Shown here piece after piece: positions 16,047-23,837 of a stretch of 38,859 nucleotides of DNA. Position 1 is the stretch's first letter. Each line of letters opens with the position of its first letter. Under the pieces are notes generated by a model. It did no database searches. It saw only the letters and a program-made list of their open reading frames with translations, and was not told the origin of the DNA. Source of the DNA: CAZHGD01 sp964531735 (GTDB lineage Bacteria; Armatimonadota; UBA10988); assembly GCA_964531735.1 (NCBI GenBank), contig CAZHGD010000062.1:1-38859 (forward strand), in the 5' to 3' direction. Both the position numbers and the translations under genes were made by a program.

Positions 16047-16129
16047 GCCCTGCCCTTCGTCACCATCCACCAGTTGGCCAGTTGGTTGGGACGTCCCAGG
16101 CCGGCGGGTGTTCAGCCGCGACGGACCGG

Positions 16130-17497
16130 TCAGCTCGTGATGGCGCCGGCGGCCACCGACCGCAGCACGCGCTCCGCGTCGGGGCCGGTCACGCCGTCGA
16201 TGGACCGCGCGCCCGGCACACAGTGCGGGCCGCAGTTGCAGACGTAGTTCCACGGCTGTCCGTCGAGGAGCCCGTCGAGCGCCTGCCACATGCGCTGCGT
16301 CTCGGCGCAGAGCGTGACGGGCGTCTCGGGGCTCAGTCGCCGCGACTCCGCCAGGTAGTGCCGGTAGACCGCTTCTTTGACCGCAAACGGGAAGGGCTTC
16401 TCGCCATGCTCCTCGCGCGACCAGGCCTTGCCGTGCTCGGCCTCGGCGGCTTTGGCGGCAGCCACGAACTCCGGATCCAGGTTGTCCAGGCCGAGGGTGG
16501 CGTCCATCTCGGCCACCGTGTCGAAGAAGACCATCTCCATGCTCAGGTTGTCCGGCCGCACCGCGGCGTACAACTGCTCCAGCATGTTGGTGGTCTCCTC
16601 GCGCCAGTTGCGGATCGGCACGATCGGCTTGAACTTGAACCGCACCGGATAGCCCGCCGCCTGGCACTTGCGGGCCGCCTCGAGCCGCTCTTCCATGGTG
16701 CCCGTGCGTGCCTCGTAGCGCCGGCTGACCGTGTGCGTGGTCAGCGTGAACAGCATCATCGTGTGCCCGCGGTGATCCAGGTCGAGCAGGTGATCGACGT
16801 TGGCGCTCTTGCTGAACAACAGCAGGTAGCGGTCGTCGCGGCGCGCGAACTCGTTCACCAGCAGCTCGCAGGCGCCATACTCCGGCTCGATGGCCAGCAC
16901 ATCCTGCTCCACGTCGTAGCGGATGGCCTTCTGCCACGGGTTCTCATCGAGCAACTGCCCGACGCGGTCCACGAACTCCTCGACGTTGAGGTTGATCACG
17001 TAGACCGAGCCGCGCTGGCAGTAGGCACAGCGGTGGACGCAGCCCCAGGCCGAGTGGATGTCGTGCAGGGTCCAGCAGACCAGGCTCTTCTGCCATTGGT
17101 CGCGCCGCTCGAAATGGTGGAACGGCGCGGCGCCGAACATCGCCTGCACCCGCCCGCTGCTGAAGTCCTGGGCGCAGTCGCCGTAGGAGACGAGCCCGGA
17201 GCGGCAGCGCTTGAACCGGTCGGAGCGCGTCAGTTCGGCCCGCTGCTCCGGTGTGTACCAGCGGAAGCTGGTGAACAGCAGGTCGGGGTCACCGTGGTCA
17301 GTGTAGGCGCCTTGCCGCACCTCACCAATCCACCGGCCCTGCTCGATCACTTCGGGCAGTTCCTCGGCCGACACCACCTGGACCTCGGCGCGGTCTCGGC
17401 CCAGCCCGGCCAACAGCCGCTCCAGCCGAGCGACACAGCGCGGGTCCTCCAAGGCCCAGTCCATGGCGTAGAGGTTTCGCGGGCGTATGCGGTACAT
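16130..17497 (-). CDS. Radical SAM protein of the spore photoproduct lyase (SplB-like) family
   Basis: 455 residues from ATG 17497, preceded by GGAGAG with a 6-nt spacer. The radical SAM cluster motif is CVHRCAYC (C153, C157, C160; CX3CX2C), followed by QRGSVYVINLN, as in spore photoproduct lyases where a similar YIRVYVN follows. Further family hallmarks are LLLFSKSANVDHLL, MLFTLTTHTVSRRYEARTGT and RLEAARKCQAAGYPVRFKF. The enzyme should cleave SAM to a 5'-deoxyadenosyl radical in the cytoplasm; the DNA-lesion substrate of true SplB cannot be assumed. A C-terminal cysteine set (C397, C420, C422, C426 in VCNCGPHC) could bind a second metal cluster. It lies 62 nt after the GH-like gene, probably in one transcript. 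Confidence 0.85.
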   Translation of the reverse strand: MYRIRPRNLYAMDWALEDPRCVARLERLLAGLGRDRAEVQVVSAEELPEVIEQGRWIGEVRQGAYTDHGDPDLLFTSFRWYTPEQRAELTRSDRFKRCRSGLVSYGDCAQDFSSGRVQAMFGAAPFHHFERRDQWQKSLVCWTLHDIHSAWGCVHRCAYCQRGSVYVINLNVEEFVDRVGQLLDENPWQKAIRYDVEQDVLAIEPEYGACELLVNEFARRDDRYLLLFSKSANVDHLLDLDHRGHTMMLFTLTTHTVSRRYEARTGTMEERLEAARKCQAAGYPVRFKFKPIVPIRNWREETTNMLEQLYAAVRPDNLSMEMVFFDTVAEMDATLGLDNLDPEFVAAAKAAEAEHGKAWSREEHGEKPFPFAVKEAVYRHYLAESRRLSPETPVTLCAETQRMWQALDGLLDGQPWNYVCNCGPHCVPGARSIDGVTGPDAERVLRSVAAGAITS

Positions 17498-17559
17498 CAA
17501 CAACTCTCCAGCAACAACGTCCTCAGGTTTGGCCGCTTCGCGGCCGTGTCCTGCCCCGC

Positions 17560-20091
17560 TCAGGCGCACCAGTCACGGGCCTGCCGCACGATGTAGCTGC
17601 CCAGCAGGCGACGCACCAGCGCCAGCCGGCCATCCGCCACCGCGGCACGCAGCCGCGCGGCCAACTCGTCCATGCCCGGCACCCAGCGGCCGTTGGCGCG
17701 CACCTGCGCGATGGCCGCCAGCGCCTCGCCGGCTTCAGCGCACAGCGCCGCCTTCACCTCACCGGTCGGCACTGCGCAGAAGCCCTCGACCACCACCTCC
17801 GCCGGCAGCGCGAAGGTCCGCAGACCATACGGTTCCAGCACCAGGTCGAGAACCCGCACCGCCGGCCACTCGCGACCGTCGGCCAGGTCGCGTAGCCACT
17901 TCGGCGCCGTGCCGAGCGTCACGGTCACGGCCACCGGATAGTAGTCGCGGTTGACGGCGTACAGGTAGCGCTGTCCGTCGGCGACGAGCGTGCGCACCGC
18001 CACCGGATCGGTGACGGTGCCGACGGTCTCGAACGGCTGGTTCGGCAGGGCCCGATAGGCCGGCGCAAACCGGCGCAGGTACTCGCCGTGGGCCTTGTCG
18101 AGGAACAGCCCGCCGCGCGTCAGCCGGCAGGCATCGAACTCGGCCAGCGCGTGCGCGTACGGTTCGAGGAAATGCTCGCCGGCCGGGAACGGCGGCGTGA
18201 TGCGCAGTTGCGAGTCCCACCAGAAGCCGTCCGCGGGGTACTCCGAGTTCATGGCCAGCAGGCCCTCGGCCGGCACGCCATCCATCTGGCCCACCACCGG
18301 CAGGTTCGGATCGTCCGGCTCGGTGCGGCTCCAAACGTGCCGCCCCCAGGCCTCCACCCAGCAGTTGAACATGAACGCGCCCGCCCGCGGCAGCGCGCGC
18401 ATCGCCGCCAGACAGGACTCGTCCAGGTAGTTGCAGTCGCGGAACATGGTCGCCTGTTCGTTGGCCAAACCGACTCCGGCGTAGGGATTCTGGCCGTGGC
18501 CGCCACGGTCGCGCGGGCAGCCCAGGCCGAGGTCGATCTCCAGCCCCGGCTGGTCGGCATACAGCGCCGGATCGAGGCCGGCCTCGCGGTAGAGCGCCAA
18601 CATGCCGGCTCGTGCGCCCAGCGCCGTCGCCGCGCTCGGTGGACCCAGCACGCCCGGCGTGAAGGTCTCATCCCACAAGGTGATGGTCAGCACCAGGTCC
18701 GGCCGCGCGGCCGTCAGCGCGGCGTGCAGCCGGCCGAACAGGTCGCGGATCTGCCGGCAGCGCCAAGCCACCCAGGCCTCGCGGCACGTGCCGGTCAGGA
18801 ACTCGTAGCGCCTGGCAAACCGGTCCGGCGCCTGTGGATCGACGCGCACGGCGATGCCGGTGTCGTGCTCGAACCGGCTCACGGTCAGATCGTCGTAGCC
18901 GGCGTGGAGCGAGCCGAACCAGGGCATGGCCGAGGCGAACATGTTGAACGCGAGACCGGTGAAGGCCGGCCAACGGCCATAGCGCTGGCCCATCTCACCG
19001 ACGAAGGCCACCAACGTCGCCTGCACCTCCGGGTGCAGCGGATTGAAGATCGGCGCCATGTGGCAGCCCGGCGTGGGCCGCTCGCCGTAGGCCCATTGGT
19101 CCAGGCCACGGTGTGGCTCGCAGGCACCCTCCGCCGGCAGGTTGTCGACGATGCGGTCGAAGTTGCGCGTGTTGTACAGCCAGGTCCAGTCGTTGGTGCC
19201 CGACTGCACCTGGTTGTTCCACATCACCTGGCAGATGGTGTCGGCCCCGGCCTGGACCCCCGCCAGATCGGTGTTCATGCGCTCCATCAGGCTGCCGAGG
19301 CGCATCAGCGTCAAGGCGCCCTGGAAGGTCAGACCTTCCTGGCCGAACCGCTCCAGCAGGTCGGCATACCAGTCCACCGGTTCCGTCGACCAGCGATTGT
19401 ACTGCCGCCGATCGGCCGCCACGACCATCTCGAAGCTGTGCGACGCCTGGCTCGGCGATGGGTAGTGCGGGCCGTGGTACCAGACCATCGGGTAGGTCAG
19501 GTGCGACTGACCCGTGTGCCGCGCATAGCTGATGAGCCGCTCGATCCACTCAGCGTGGCTGGCGGCGCCCTCAGAGGCGCTGCAGCCGCACGGATCCTCA
19601 TACTGCACGCCGAACACGCGCCGCGAACCGTCGCCGGGATCGCCCGGCACGGCCAGCGCGGGCAGTTCGTCCAACTCGCGGATCTCGATGCTGGCCACCG
19701 CCGCCGGCTCGCCTTGCCCCCAGGTCATGAAGACCAGGCTGCAATCGGTCCAGCGCGGCCAGAACACCTGCCGCAACTCGATCATCCGCCCGCTGAGCGG
19801 CTGCTCCCAGCCGGTGAAGACGCCGGTGGTCAGGTCATAGCAGGTGCCGTCCATGATGCAGAAGAACCGCCGCTGGTCGTCCGGATAGCGGATGATGGCT
19901 ACATGCGGCCGGCCGACGTTGGTGATGTCGAACCGGTAGCCGAACCGCGCCGCCGGAGTGCCGGCGGCCTCGCGGTAACGCCCGGCGGCGCTGGTCACCA
20001 CGCGGGTGTCGCCATGCTCGAAGTAACGTTCGCGGGCGTGGTCCTGGGTGCAGTCGATGTGGAGCAGCGTGCGTCCGGCGTATGCGTCCAT
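17560..20091 (-). CDS. Large glycoside-hydrolase-like (TIM-barrel type) protein
   Basis: 843 residues from ATG 20091 (AGG-rich sequence about 10 nt upstream; ATG 20115 would add eight residues). The protein starts with a beta-rich domain (about 1-200: TLLHIDCTQDHARERYFEHG, YRFDITNVGRP, VFMTWGQGE). A barrel-like region follows, with HLTYPMVWYHGPHYPS, MWNNQVQSGTNDWTWLYNTR, FTGLAFNMFASAMPWFGS and LVLTITLWDETFTPG. A beta-rich C-terminal domain has RYLYAVNRDYYPVAVTVTLG and VLDLVLEPYGLRTFALP, typical of the domain that follows GH barrels. I do not recognise the CAZy family; uncharacterised GHL or GH42-related proteins are closest. No signal peptide is visible. Candidate acids lie in WDE and in YGRWPAFTGLAFN, but I cannot assign them. 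Confidence 0.7.
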   Translation of the reverse strand: MDAYAGRTLLHIDCTQDHARERYFEHGDTRVVTSAAGRYREAAGTPAARFGYRFDITNVGRPHVAIIRYPDDQRRFFCIMDGTCYDLTTGVFTGWEQPLSGRMIELRQVFWPRWTDCSLVFMTWGQGEPAAVASIEIRELDELPALAVPGDPGDGSRRVFGVQYEDPCGCSASEGAASHAEWIERLISYARHTGQSHLTYPMVWYHGPHYPSPSQASHSFEMVVAADRRQYNRWSTEPVDWYADLLERFGQEGLTFQGALTLMRLGSLMERMNTDLAGVQAGADTICQVMWNNQVQSGTNDWTWLYNTRNFDRIVDNLPAEGACEPHRGLDQWAYGERPTPGCHMAPIFNPLHPEVQATLVAFVGEMGQRYGRWPAFTGLAFNMFASAMPWFGSLHAGYDDLTVSRFEHDTGIAVRVDPQAPDRFARRYEFLTGTCREAWVAWRCRQIRDLFGRLHAALTAARPDLVLTITLWDETFTPGVLGPPSAATALGARAGMLALYREAGLDPALYADQPGLEIDLGLGCPRDRGGHGQNPYAGVGLANEQATMFRDCNYLDESCLAAMRALPRAGAFMFNCWVEAWGRHVWSRTEPDDPNLPVVGQMDGVPAEGLLAMNSEYPADGFWWDSQLRITPPFPAGEHFLEPYAHALAEFDACRLTRGGLFLDKAHGEYLRRFAPAYRALPNQPFETVGTVTDPVAVRTLVADGQRYLYAVNRDYYPVAVTVTLGTAPKWLRDLADGREWPAVRVLDLVLEPYGLRTFALPAEVVVEGFCAVPTGEVKAALCAEAGEALAAIAQVRANGRWVPGMDELAARLRAAVADGRLALVRRLLGSYIVRQARDWCA

Positions 20092-20170
20092 GCGGCGACC
20101 TGCCTTCGGGCGCATGGTAACCGGCCCGCAGCAGCGGGGCAACCGGCAGGACGCACCCACGCGCGGCGCC

Positions 20171-20941
20171 TCAATCCGGCTGGTCGCCCCGACTGAGCCC
20201 ATGACCAGCCGCCGAGTCGTCGTACCGCGCCAACGACAGACCCTTCGGTGACCGGTACACGGACAGCAGGTCGTCCACCCAGGAGGACAGCCGACCCTCA
20301 ATGAGCACACCGTCGTCGAGGTCCCACATCGCCGAACTCAGGTCCATATGGCAGTCGTCAGGCTCGACTTCGTCGACCGCGCACTGCGGTCCCTCGCTAC
20401 GGTACGAGTACAGGCCATCGTCAGCGTAGACCATCGTGAAGCGTTGATGCGGATAGCCATCCGCCATCGCCGCGTACAGCGCGTCGTTGCTGAAGCAGAT
20501 CAGGTGCTCATCGTCGCGTTGCATGACGACGACCAACCCATTCGGTGTCCAGCACAGTACCGCGGCCTCGACGTCGGCCTCGACCACGGTCACGAGCGGC
20601 CTGGTCGGCTCCAGTCCGGCGACTGGCCGACGGCGCGCGGTCAGCCACCTGAGACCGTACCAGCAGAGGCAGGCGCCGGCACCGATGCGCAGACCCACGC
20701 CCAGGAACCAGACCACGTCCGCCTCGCGCCCGAGCAAGTAGCAGACGATGGTCATCAGGCACGCACCAACCATGGCCCAGAGCAACACCACGGCCAGGTA
20801 GTAGATGATGACGACACCAGCCACCAGTGCCATGCAGCCTCGCTCGGCCAGCCTGGGCGCCCTGGCGGGGTGCGCAGCGGTCCAAGCCTCTCGCGCGGCC
20901 TCGTCCTCGGCGGTCCTGACCCGCTTCGTCACCTTGACCAT
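20171..20941 (-). CDS. Two-TM membrane protein with acidic cytoplasmic C-terminal domain
   Basis: 256 residues from ATG 20941; the frame is open up to 21001, but MVKVTKRVRTAEDEA looks like a natural start and GGGGGCGG precedes it. Two hydrophobic hairpin segments lie at about 37-70 and 76-100. The C-terminal 150 residues form a soluble domain with repeated acidic stretches (VVEADVEAAVLCW, VVMQRDDEHLICFS, VDEVEPDDCHMDL, VLIEGRLSSWVDDLLSVY). Positive residues before TM1 place both ends in the cytoplasm. I do not recognise the family. It is transcribed divergently from the SGNH hydrolase gene across a 150-bp region holding a perfect inverted repeat. Confidence 0.6.
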   Translation of the reverse strand: MVKVTKRVRTAEDEAAREAWTAAHPARAPRLAERGCMALVAGVVIIYYLAVVLLWAMVGACLMTIVCYLLGREADVVWFLGVGLRIGAGACLCWYGLRWLTARRRPVAGLEPTRPLVTVVEADVEAAVLCWTPNGLVVVMQRDDEHLICFSNDALYAAMADGYPHQRFTMVYADDGLYSYRSEGPQCAVDEVEPDDCHMDLSSAMWDLDDGVLIEGRLSSWVDDLLSVYRSPKGLSLARYDDSAAGHGLSRGDQPD

Positions 20942-20992
20942 GGCACCGCCCCCGCGTTCTAGGCACGTTCCGCCGGCGCGTGGCGATTCCTT

Positions 20993-21009
20993 GTTGACCA
21001 CAAGTCAAC
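20993..21009. promoter_or_regulatory. Inverted repeat GTTGAC-N5-GTCAAC, candidate operator
   Basis: GTTGACCACAAGTCAAC has perfect 6-bp arms around a 5-nt spacer. It lies in the divergent intergenic region between the genes starting at 20941 (minus) and 21092 (plus). Arms of this size and spacing fit a dimeric helix-turn-helix repressor. TTGAC on either strand could also act as a -35, but no matching -10 is visible. Confidence 0.4.
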
Positions 21010-21091
21010 TGAGCACCGGCTCCCGCAACCTGATCGCGGTTCGTTTCACCGCACCACACTGTGGGTACCAGCGGTCTGAGGGAGAGCGTTC

Positions 21092-21940
21092 ATGCGGCAG
21101 CGGCGGCTGTTCGCGCAGCGGGGCTGGTACGGGTTGGCGGCGGCGGTGTGCGGGCTGGTGGCCACCGTGGGTTGCGCCCACGGGCAGGCGAACCAGGGCA
21201 GTCTGGTGATCGATCACCGGTGCATCGATGCCGCAGATCGCATCATCCCGCAGGCGGCCCTGGATCGCGTGCGCCAGACGGCGATCGTCCTGGGCCACGA
21301 ATCCGTGGGCTGGAACGTGATCGGCGGGCTGAAGTCGCTCAACCAGAACCTGGGGCAGCGCTACCGTCTGGAGATCCAGCACCAGATCACGGCCCGCTGG
21401 AACACCAACTGGTTCGACCGGCACCGCGGGTTCGGCGACTTCTTCGTGGGCAACGCCAACAACGTGCCGGGCAAGGCGCAGGCGTTCGAGCAGGCCCTGC
21501 GCGCCGGCCTGGCCAACCAGGTGCAAGTGGCGTCGCTGAAGCTCTGCTGGGCTGACCTGCAGGACCGGACCAACACCGATGCCGTCTTCGCCACCTATAC
21601 GCAGGTGCTGGAGCGGCTGCAGCAGGCGTACCCGCGCCTCACCTTCGTCTACTGGACCATGCCACTGCGCCGCGACGGCCGCTTGCAGGACAAACGCACG
21701 CGGTTCAACGAGTTGATGGCGCAGTACGCCCGGCAGCGCAGCATCGTGCTCTTCGACCTCGCCGACATCGAAGCCCACCAGCCGGACGGCACCGAGTACC
21801 GCAACGAAACCGGCCAGTTGGCCATGTGGCCCGGCTACACCAGTGACGGCGGCCACCTCAGCGAGGCCGGCAGCCAACGCGCGGCGCGCGGCTGGTGGTG
21901 GTTGATGGCGCGCGTGACCGGCTGGCCGCGACCGCAGTAG
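21092..21940 (+). CDS. Secreted SGNH/GDSL-type hydrolase-like protein
   Basis: 282 residues, with GGGAGAG 7 nt before the ATG. A signal peptide covers residues 1-28 and ends near GLVATVGC; this is a poor lipobox (Thr at -3), so lipidation is doubtful. Block I is GHESVG (68-73; putative nucleophile S71), with GHES in place of GDS. Block V is DGGHLSEAG (D252, H255; the DxxH pair). The middle has NNVPGKAQAFEQAL and VYWTMPLRR. The fold suggests a periplasmic or surface esterase that deacetylates sugars or polysaccharides, in keeping with the surrounding glycan-related genes. It converges with the next minus-strand gene, with 8 bp between stops. Confidence 0.75.
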   Translation: MRQRRLFAQRGWYGLAAAVCGLVATVGCAHGQANQGSLVIDHRCIDAADRIIPQAALDRVRQTAIVLGHESVGWNVIGGLKSLNQNLGQRYRLEIQHQITARWNTNWFDRHRGFGDFFVGNANNVPGKAQAFEQALRAGLANQVQVASLKLCWADLQDRTNTDAVFATYTQVLERLQQAYPRLTFVYWTMPLRRDGRLQDKRTRFNELMAQYARQRSIVLFDLADIEAHQPDGTEYRNETGQLAMWPGYTSDGGHLSEAGSQRAARGWWWLMARVTGWPRPQ

Positions 21941-21948
21941 CCGCCCGG

Positions 21949-22704
21949 TCAGCGCGCGGCGACCAACCCCAGGGCCTCGTCGGCGGCCATCGGCACGGCC
22001 TTGGCTTGCCACTTCTCGCCGAAGTGTACCGCCATCAGGAACCGGCCCGGCCCCCACCCGACCAGGCCGATGGCCGGCGAGACGTCGTAGATGCCGACCA
22101 GCGTCAGGTTGCGGTCGGCCTTGAGCAGGCCCTTGGCGCCGCCGATGGTGTAGCAGCCGAACCACCAGTAGCCGTCATGGAAGCAGGCCGTCTGGATGCC
22201 CAGATGGGTGTAGCCCGACGGTAGCACATGCGTCTTGAGGTGGCGGAAGTCGGCATCGTACTCGTAGACGTAGTTCTCCTCGATGCCGGGCGGCAGGCCG
22301 CCAATGAGGTAGAAATGCCCGTCATGGTGGTCCAGGCCGCCCGCCCCGTAGGTGGCCTCGGGTACCCGCACGACCTTCTTCAGCGACAAGTCGGCCGCGT
22401 GGTACAGGTAGACCTTCGAGTCGGCGCCGGGGGCGTTGAACTTGTTCGACCAGGCCACGTAGAGCGTGTCGCCGGCCAGGCACAGGTCGCCGTGGTGGAA
22501 CGGCACTTCGGCCCGCGCCAGGACCCGGCCCTCGAGGTCGGTCTTGACCAACTGCGTCGTGAAGCTCCAGTAGAGCGTGTCGACGCCGTTACCGGTCAGG
22601 CCCTGCAGATGGTGGGTGTACCGGCCGTCACAGACCACCTCGCCCAGCGGGCCAGTCACTCCAGCACCCGAGAGGGCCGTCGCCATTACTGCCAAGCCCA
22701 GCAT
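21949..22704 (-). CDS. Secreted beta-propeller-like protein
   Basis: 251 residues from ATG 22704, with GGAGGAGA upstream. The N-terminus has a short signal peptide (MLGLAVMATALSGAG). The remainder consists of repeated beta-strand units with aromatic ends: DTLYWSFTTQLVKTDLEG, DLCLAGDTLYVAWSNKFN, HDGHFYLIGGLPPG, NYVYEYDADFRHLKTH and DGYWWFGCY. This is the spacing of a five- or six-bladed propeller of the SMP-30, NHL or glutamine-cyclotransferase type. No catalytic motif can be assigned. It starts 32 nt after the stop of the D-2-hydroxyacid dehydrogenase gene, so the two are probably one transcript. Confidence 0.7.
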   Translation of the reverse strand: MLGLAVMATALSGAGVTGPLGEVVCDGRYTHHLQGLTGNGVDTLYWSFTTQLVKTDLEGRVLARAEVPFHHGDLCLAGDTLYVAWSNKFNAPGADSKVYLYHAADLSLKKVVRVPEATYGAGGLDHHDGHFYLIGGLPPGIEENYVYEYDADFRHLKTHVLPSGYTHLGIQTACFHDGYWWFGCYTIGGAKGLLKADRNLTLVGIYDVSPAIGLVGWGPGRFLMAVHFGEKWQAKAVPMAADEALGLVAAR

Positions 22705-22736
22705 CGATACGTCTCCTCCGCGGTCCGGCGGCCCAC

Positions 22737-23675
22737 TCAGGCCAGCCACTCGCGCACCAACTCGGCAACTTGGGCGAAGGCGCCGACCACCAGGTCCAGC
22801 GTCGCCTCTTCCGAATACCAGGCCACATGCGGCGTGACCAGGACATTGGGCAGGTCGCGCAGCGGGTGGTCGACGGCCGGCACCTCGGGCTCGAAGACAT
22901 CGAGTCCGGCCCCGGCCAAGCGGCCCTCCAGCAGCGCCTCGGTCAGCGCGTCCTGATCGACGAGGCCGCCCCGAGCGGTGTTGATCAGGAACGCGCCCGG
23001 CTTCATCAGTGCCAGTTGCTCACTGCCGAGCAGATGGTGGGTCTGGTCGGTCAAGGCGCAGTTGAGGCTGACGAAGTCGCTGTCGGCCAGCAGTGCCTCC
23101 AGACCGACCAGCCCCACGCCGAGACCGTCGGCCACCTCGGACGGCAACAGGGGATCGTGGGCCACCACCACCAGGCCGAGCGCCTGCGCCCGCTGCGCGA
23201 GCGCCTGGCCGATGGCACCCAGCCCGACGATGCCGAGTTGTCGGCCGCGCAACCGGTGTACCGGGGCCGTGCCGCGCCGCCAGTGGCCGCGCCGGACCAA
23301 GTCGAGGTCAGCCATCAGGCCGCGAGCACAGGCCAACAGGAGGCCGAGTGCGTGGTCGGCGATCTCTTCGGTGCAGAACCCGCGTACGTTGCGCACGGCC
23401 ACGCCCTGCTCGGCCGCCGCCACCTGGTCGATACTGTCGAGGCCGACGCCGTAGCGGACCACGCCCTTGAGGCGCGGCAGTTCGGCCAGGAGGGTGCGGT
23501 CCACCCGTAGCGACGTGACGAGCAGCAGATCGGCGTCACGGCAGACCTCGGCGGCCGTTGCCCGGTCGCCCGCCGGCATGGCCAACAGCCGCACCGGCAG
23601 CCCGGCCAGTTCGGCGAGCGCGACCGCTGGGTACTCGCGCGGCCCGGTAGTGTCGCCGATCAGGTACTCACTCAT
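22737..23675 (-). CDS. NAD-dependent D-2-hydroxyacid dehydrogenase
   Basis: 312 residues. The enzyme reduces 2-oxoacids to D-2-hydroxyacids, or does the reverse, with NAD(H). The Rossmann motif is GLGAIGQ at 151-157, the catalytic Arg R235 is in NTARGG, Glu E262 is in LDVFEPE and His H283 is in TPHVAWYS. The HVAWYSEEA form resembles C-terminal-binding-protein-like members rather than SerA. The length is normal for the family and the ACT domain of full SerA is absent. The substrate could be hydroxypyruvate, glyoxylate or a sugar-derived 2-oxoacid. Confidence 0.9.
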   Translation of the reverse strand: MSEYLIGDTTGPREYPAVALAELAGLPVRLLAMPAGDRATAAEVCRDADLLLVTSLRVDRTLLAELPRLKGVVRYGVGLDSIDQVAAAEQGVAVRNVRGFCTEEIADHALGLLLACARGLMADLDLVRRGHWRRGTAPVHRLRGRQLGIVGLGAIGQALAQRAQALGLVVVAHDPLLPSEVADGLGVGLVGLEALLADSDFVSLNCALTDQTHHLLGSEQLALMKPGAFLINTARGGLVDQDALTEALLEGRLAGAGLDVFEPEVPAVDHPLRDLPNVLVTPHVAWYSEEATLDLVVGAFAQVAELVREWLA

Positions 23676-23781
23676 CGGTCGGCCCGGCCGTGGTCAGTGG
23701 TTGGCGAGCGGCCGCGTTGCGGACCGCTGTGGACTGGCCCGCGCAACTGGCCGAGGCGCTCTCGAACTCCATCCGTCGCTC

Positions 23782-23819
23782 CCTGGTCGCGCCGGTGGTT
23801 TGGCGACGGTGGCGCCAGG
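23782..23819 (-). terminator. Imperfect hairpin after sigma factor gene
   Basis: CCTGG at 23782 and CCAGG ending at 23819 pair, with further pairing of CGC/GCG inside a mismatch. It lies about 20 nt after the sigma factor stop on the minus strand, with no U-tract. Confidence 0.25.
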
Positions 23820-23837
23820 TCCTCTCGGCCCTAGCGA

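Noticed and set aside
18088..20196. Plus-strand open frame of 702 codons across the GH-like gene
   Set aside because: The minus-strand product has coherent secondary structure and a plausible start, while the plus product is a compositional shadow rich in Gly, Arg, His and Gln.
21092..21180. Lipobox in the SGNH-like protein
   Set aside because: The residues before the cysteine are T-V-G rather than a Leu/Val/Ile at -3, so an ordinary signal peptide is as likely as lipidation.
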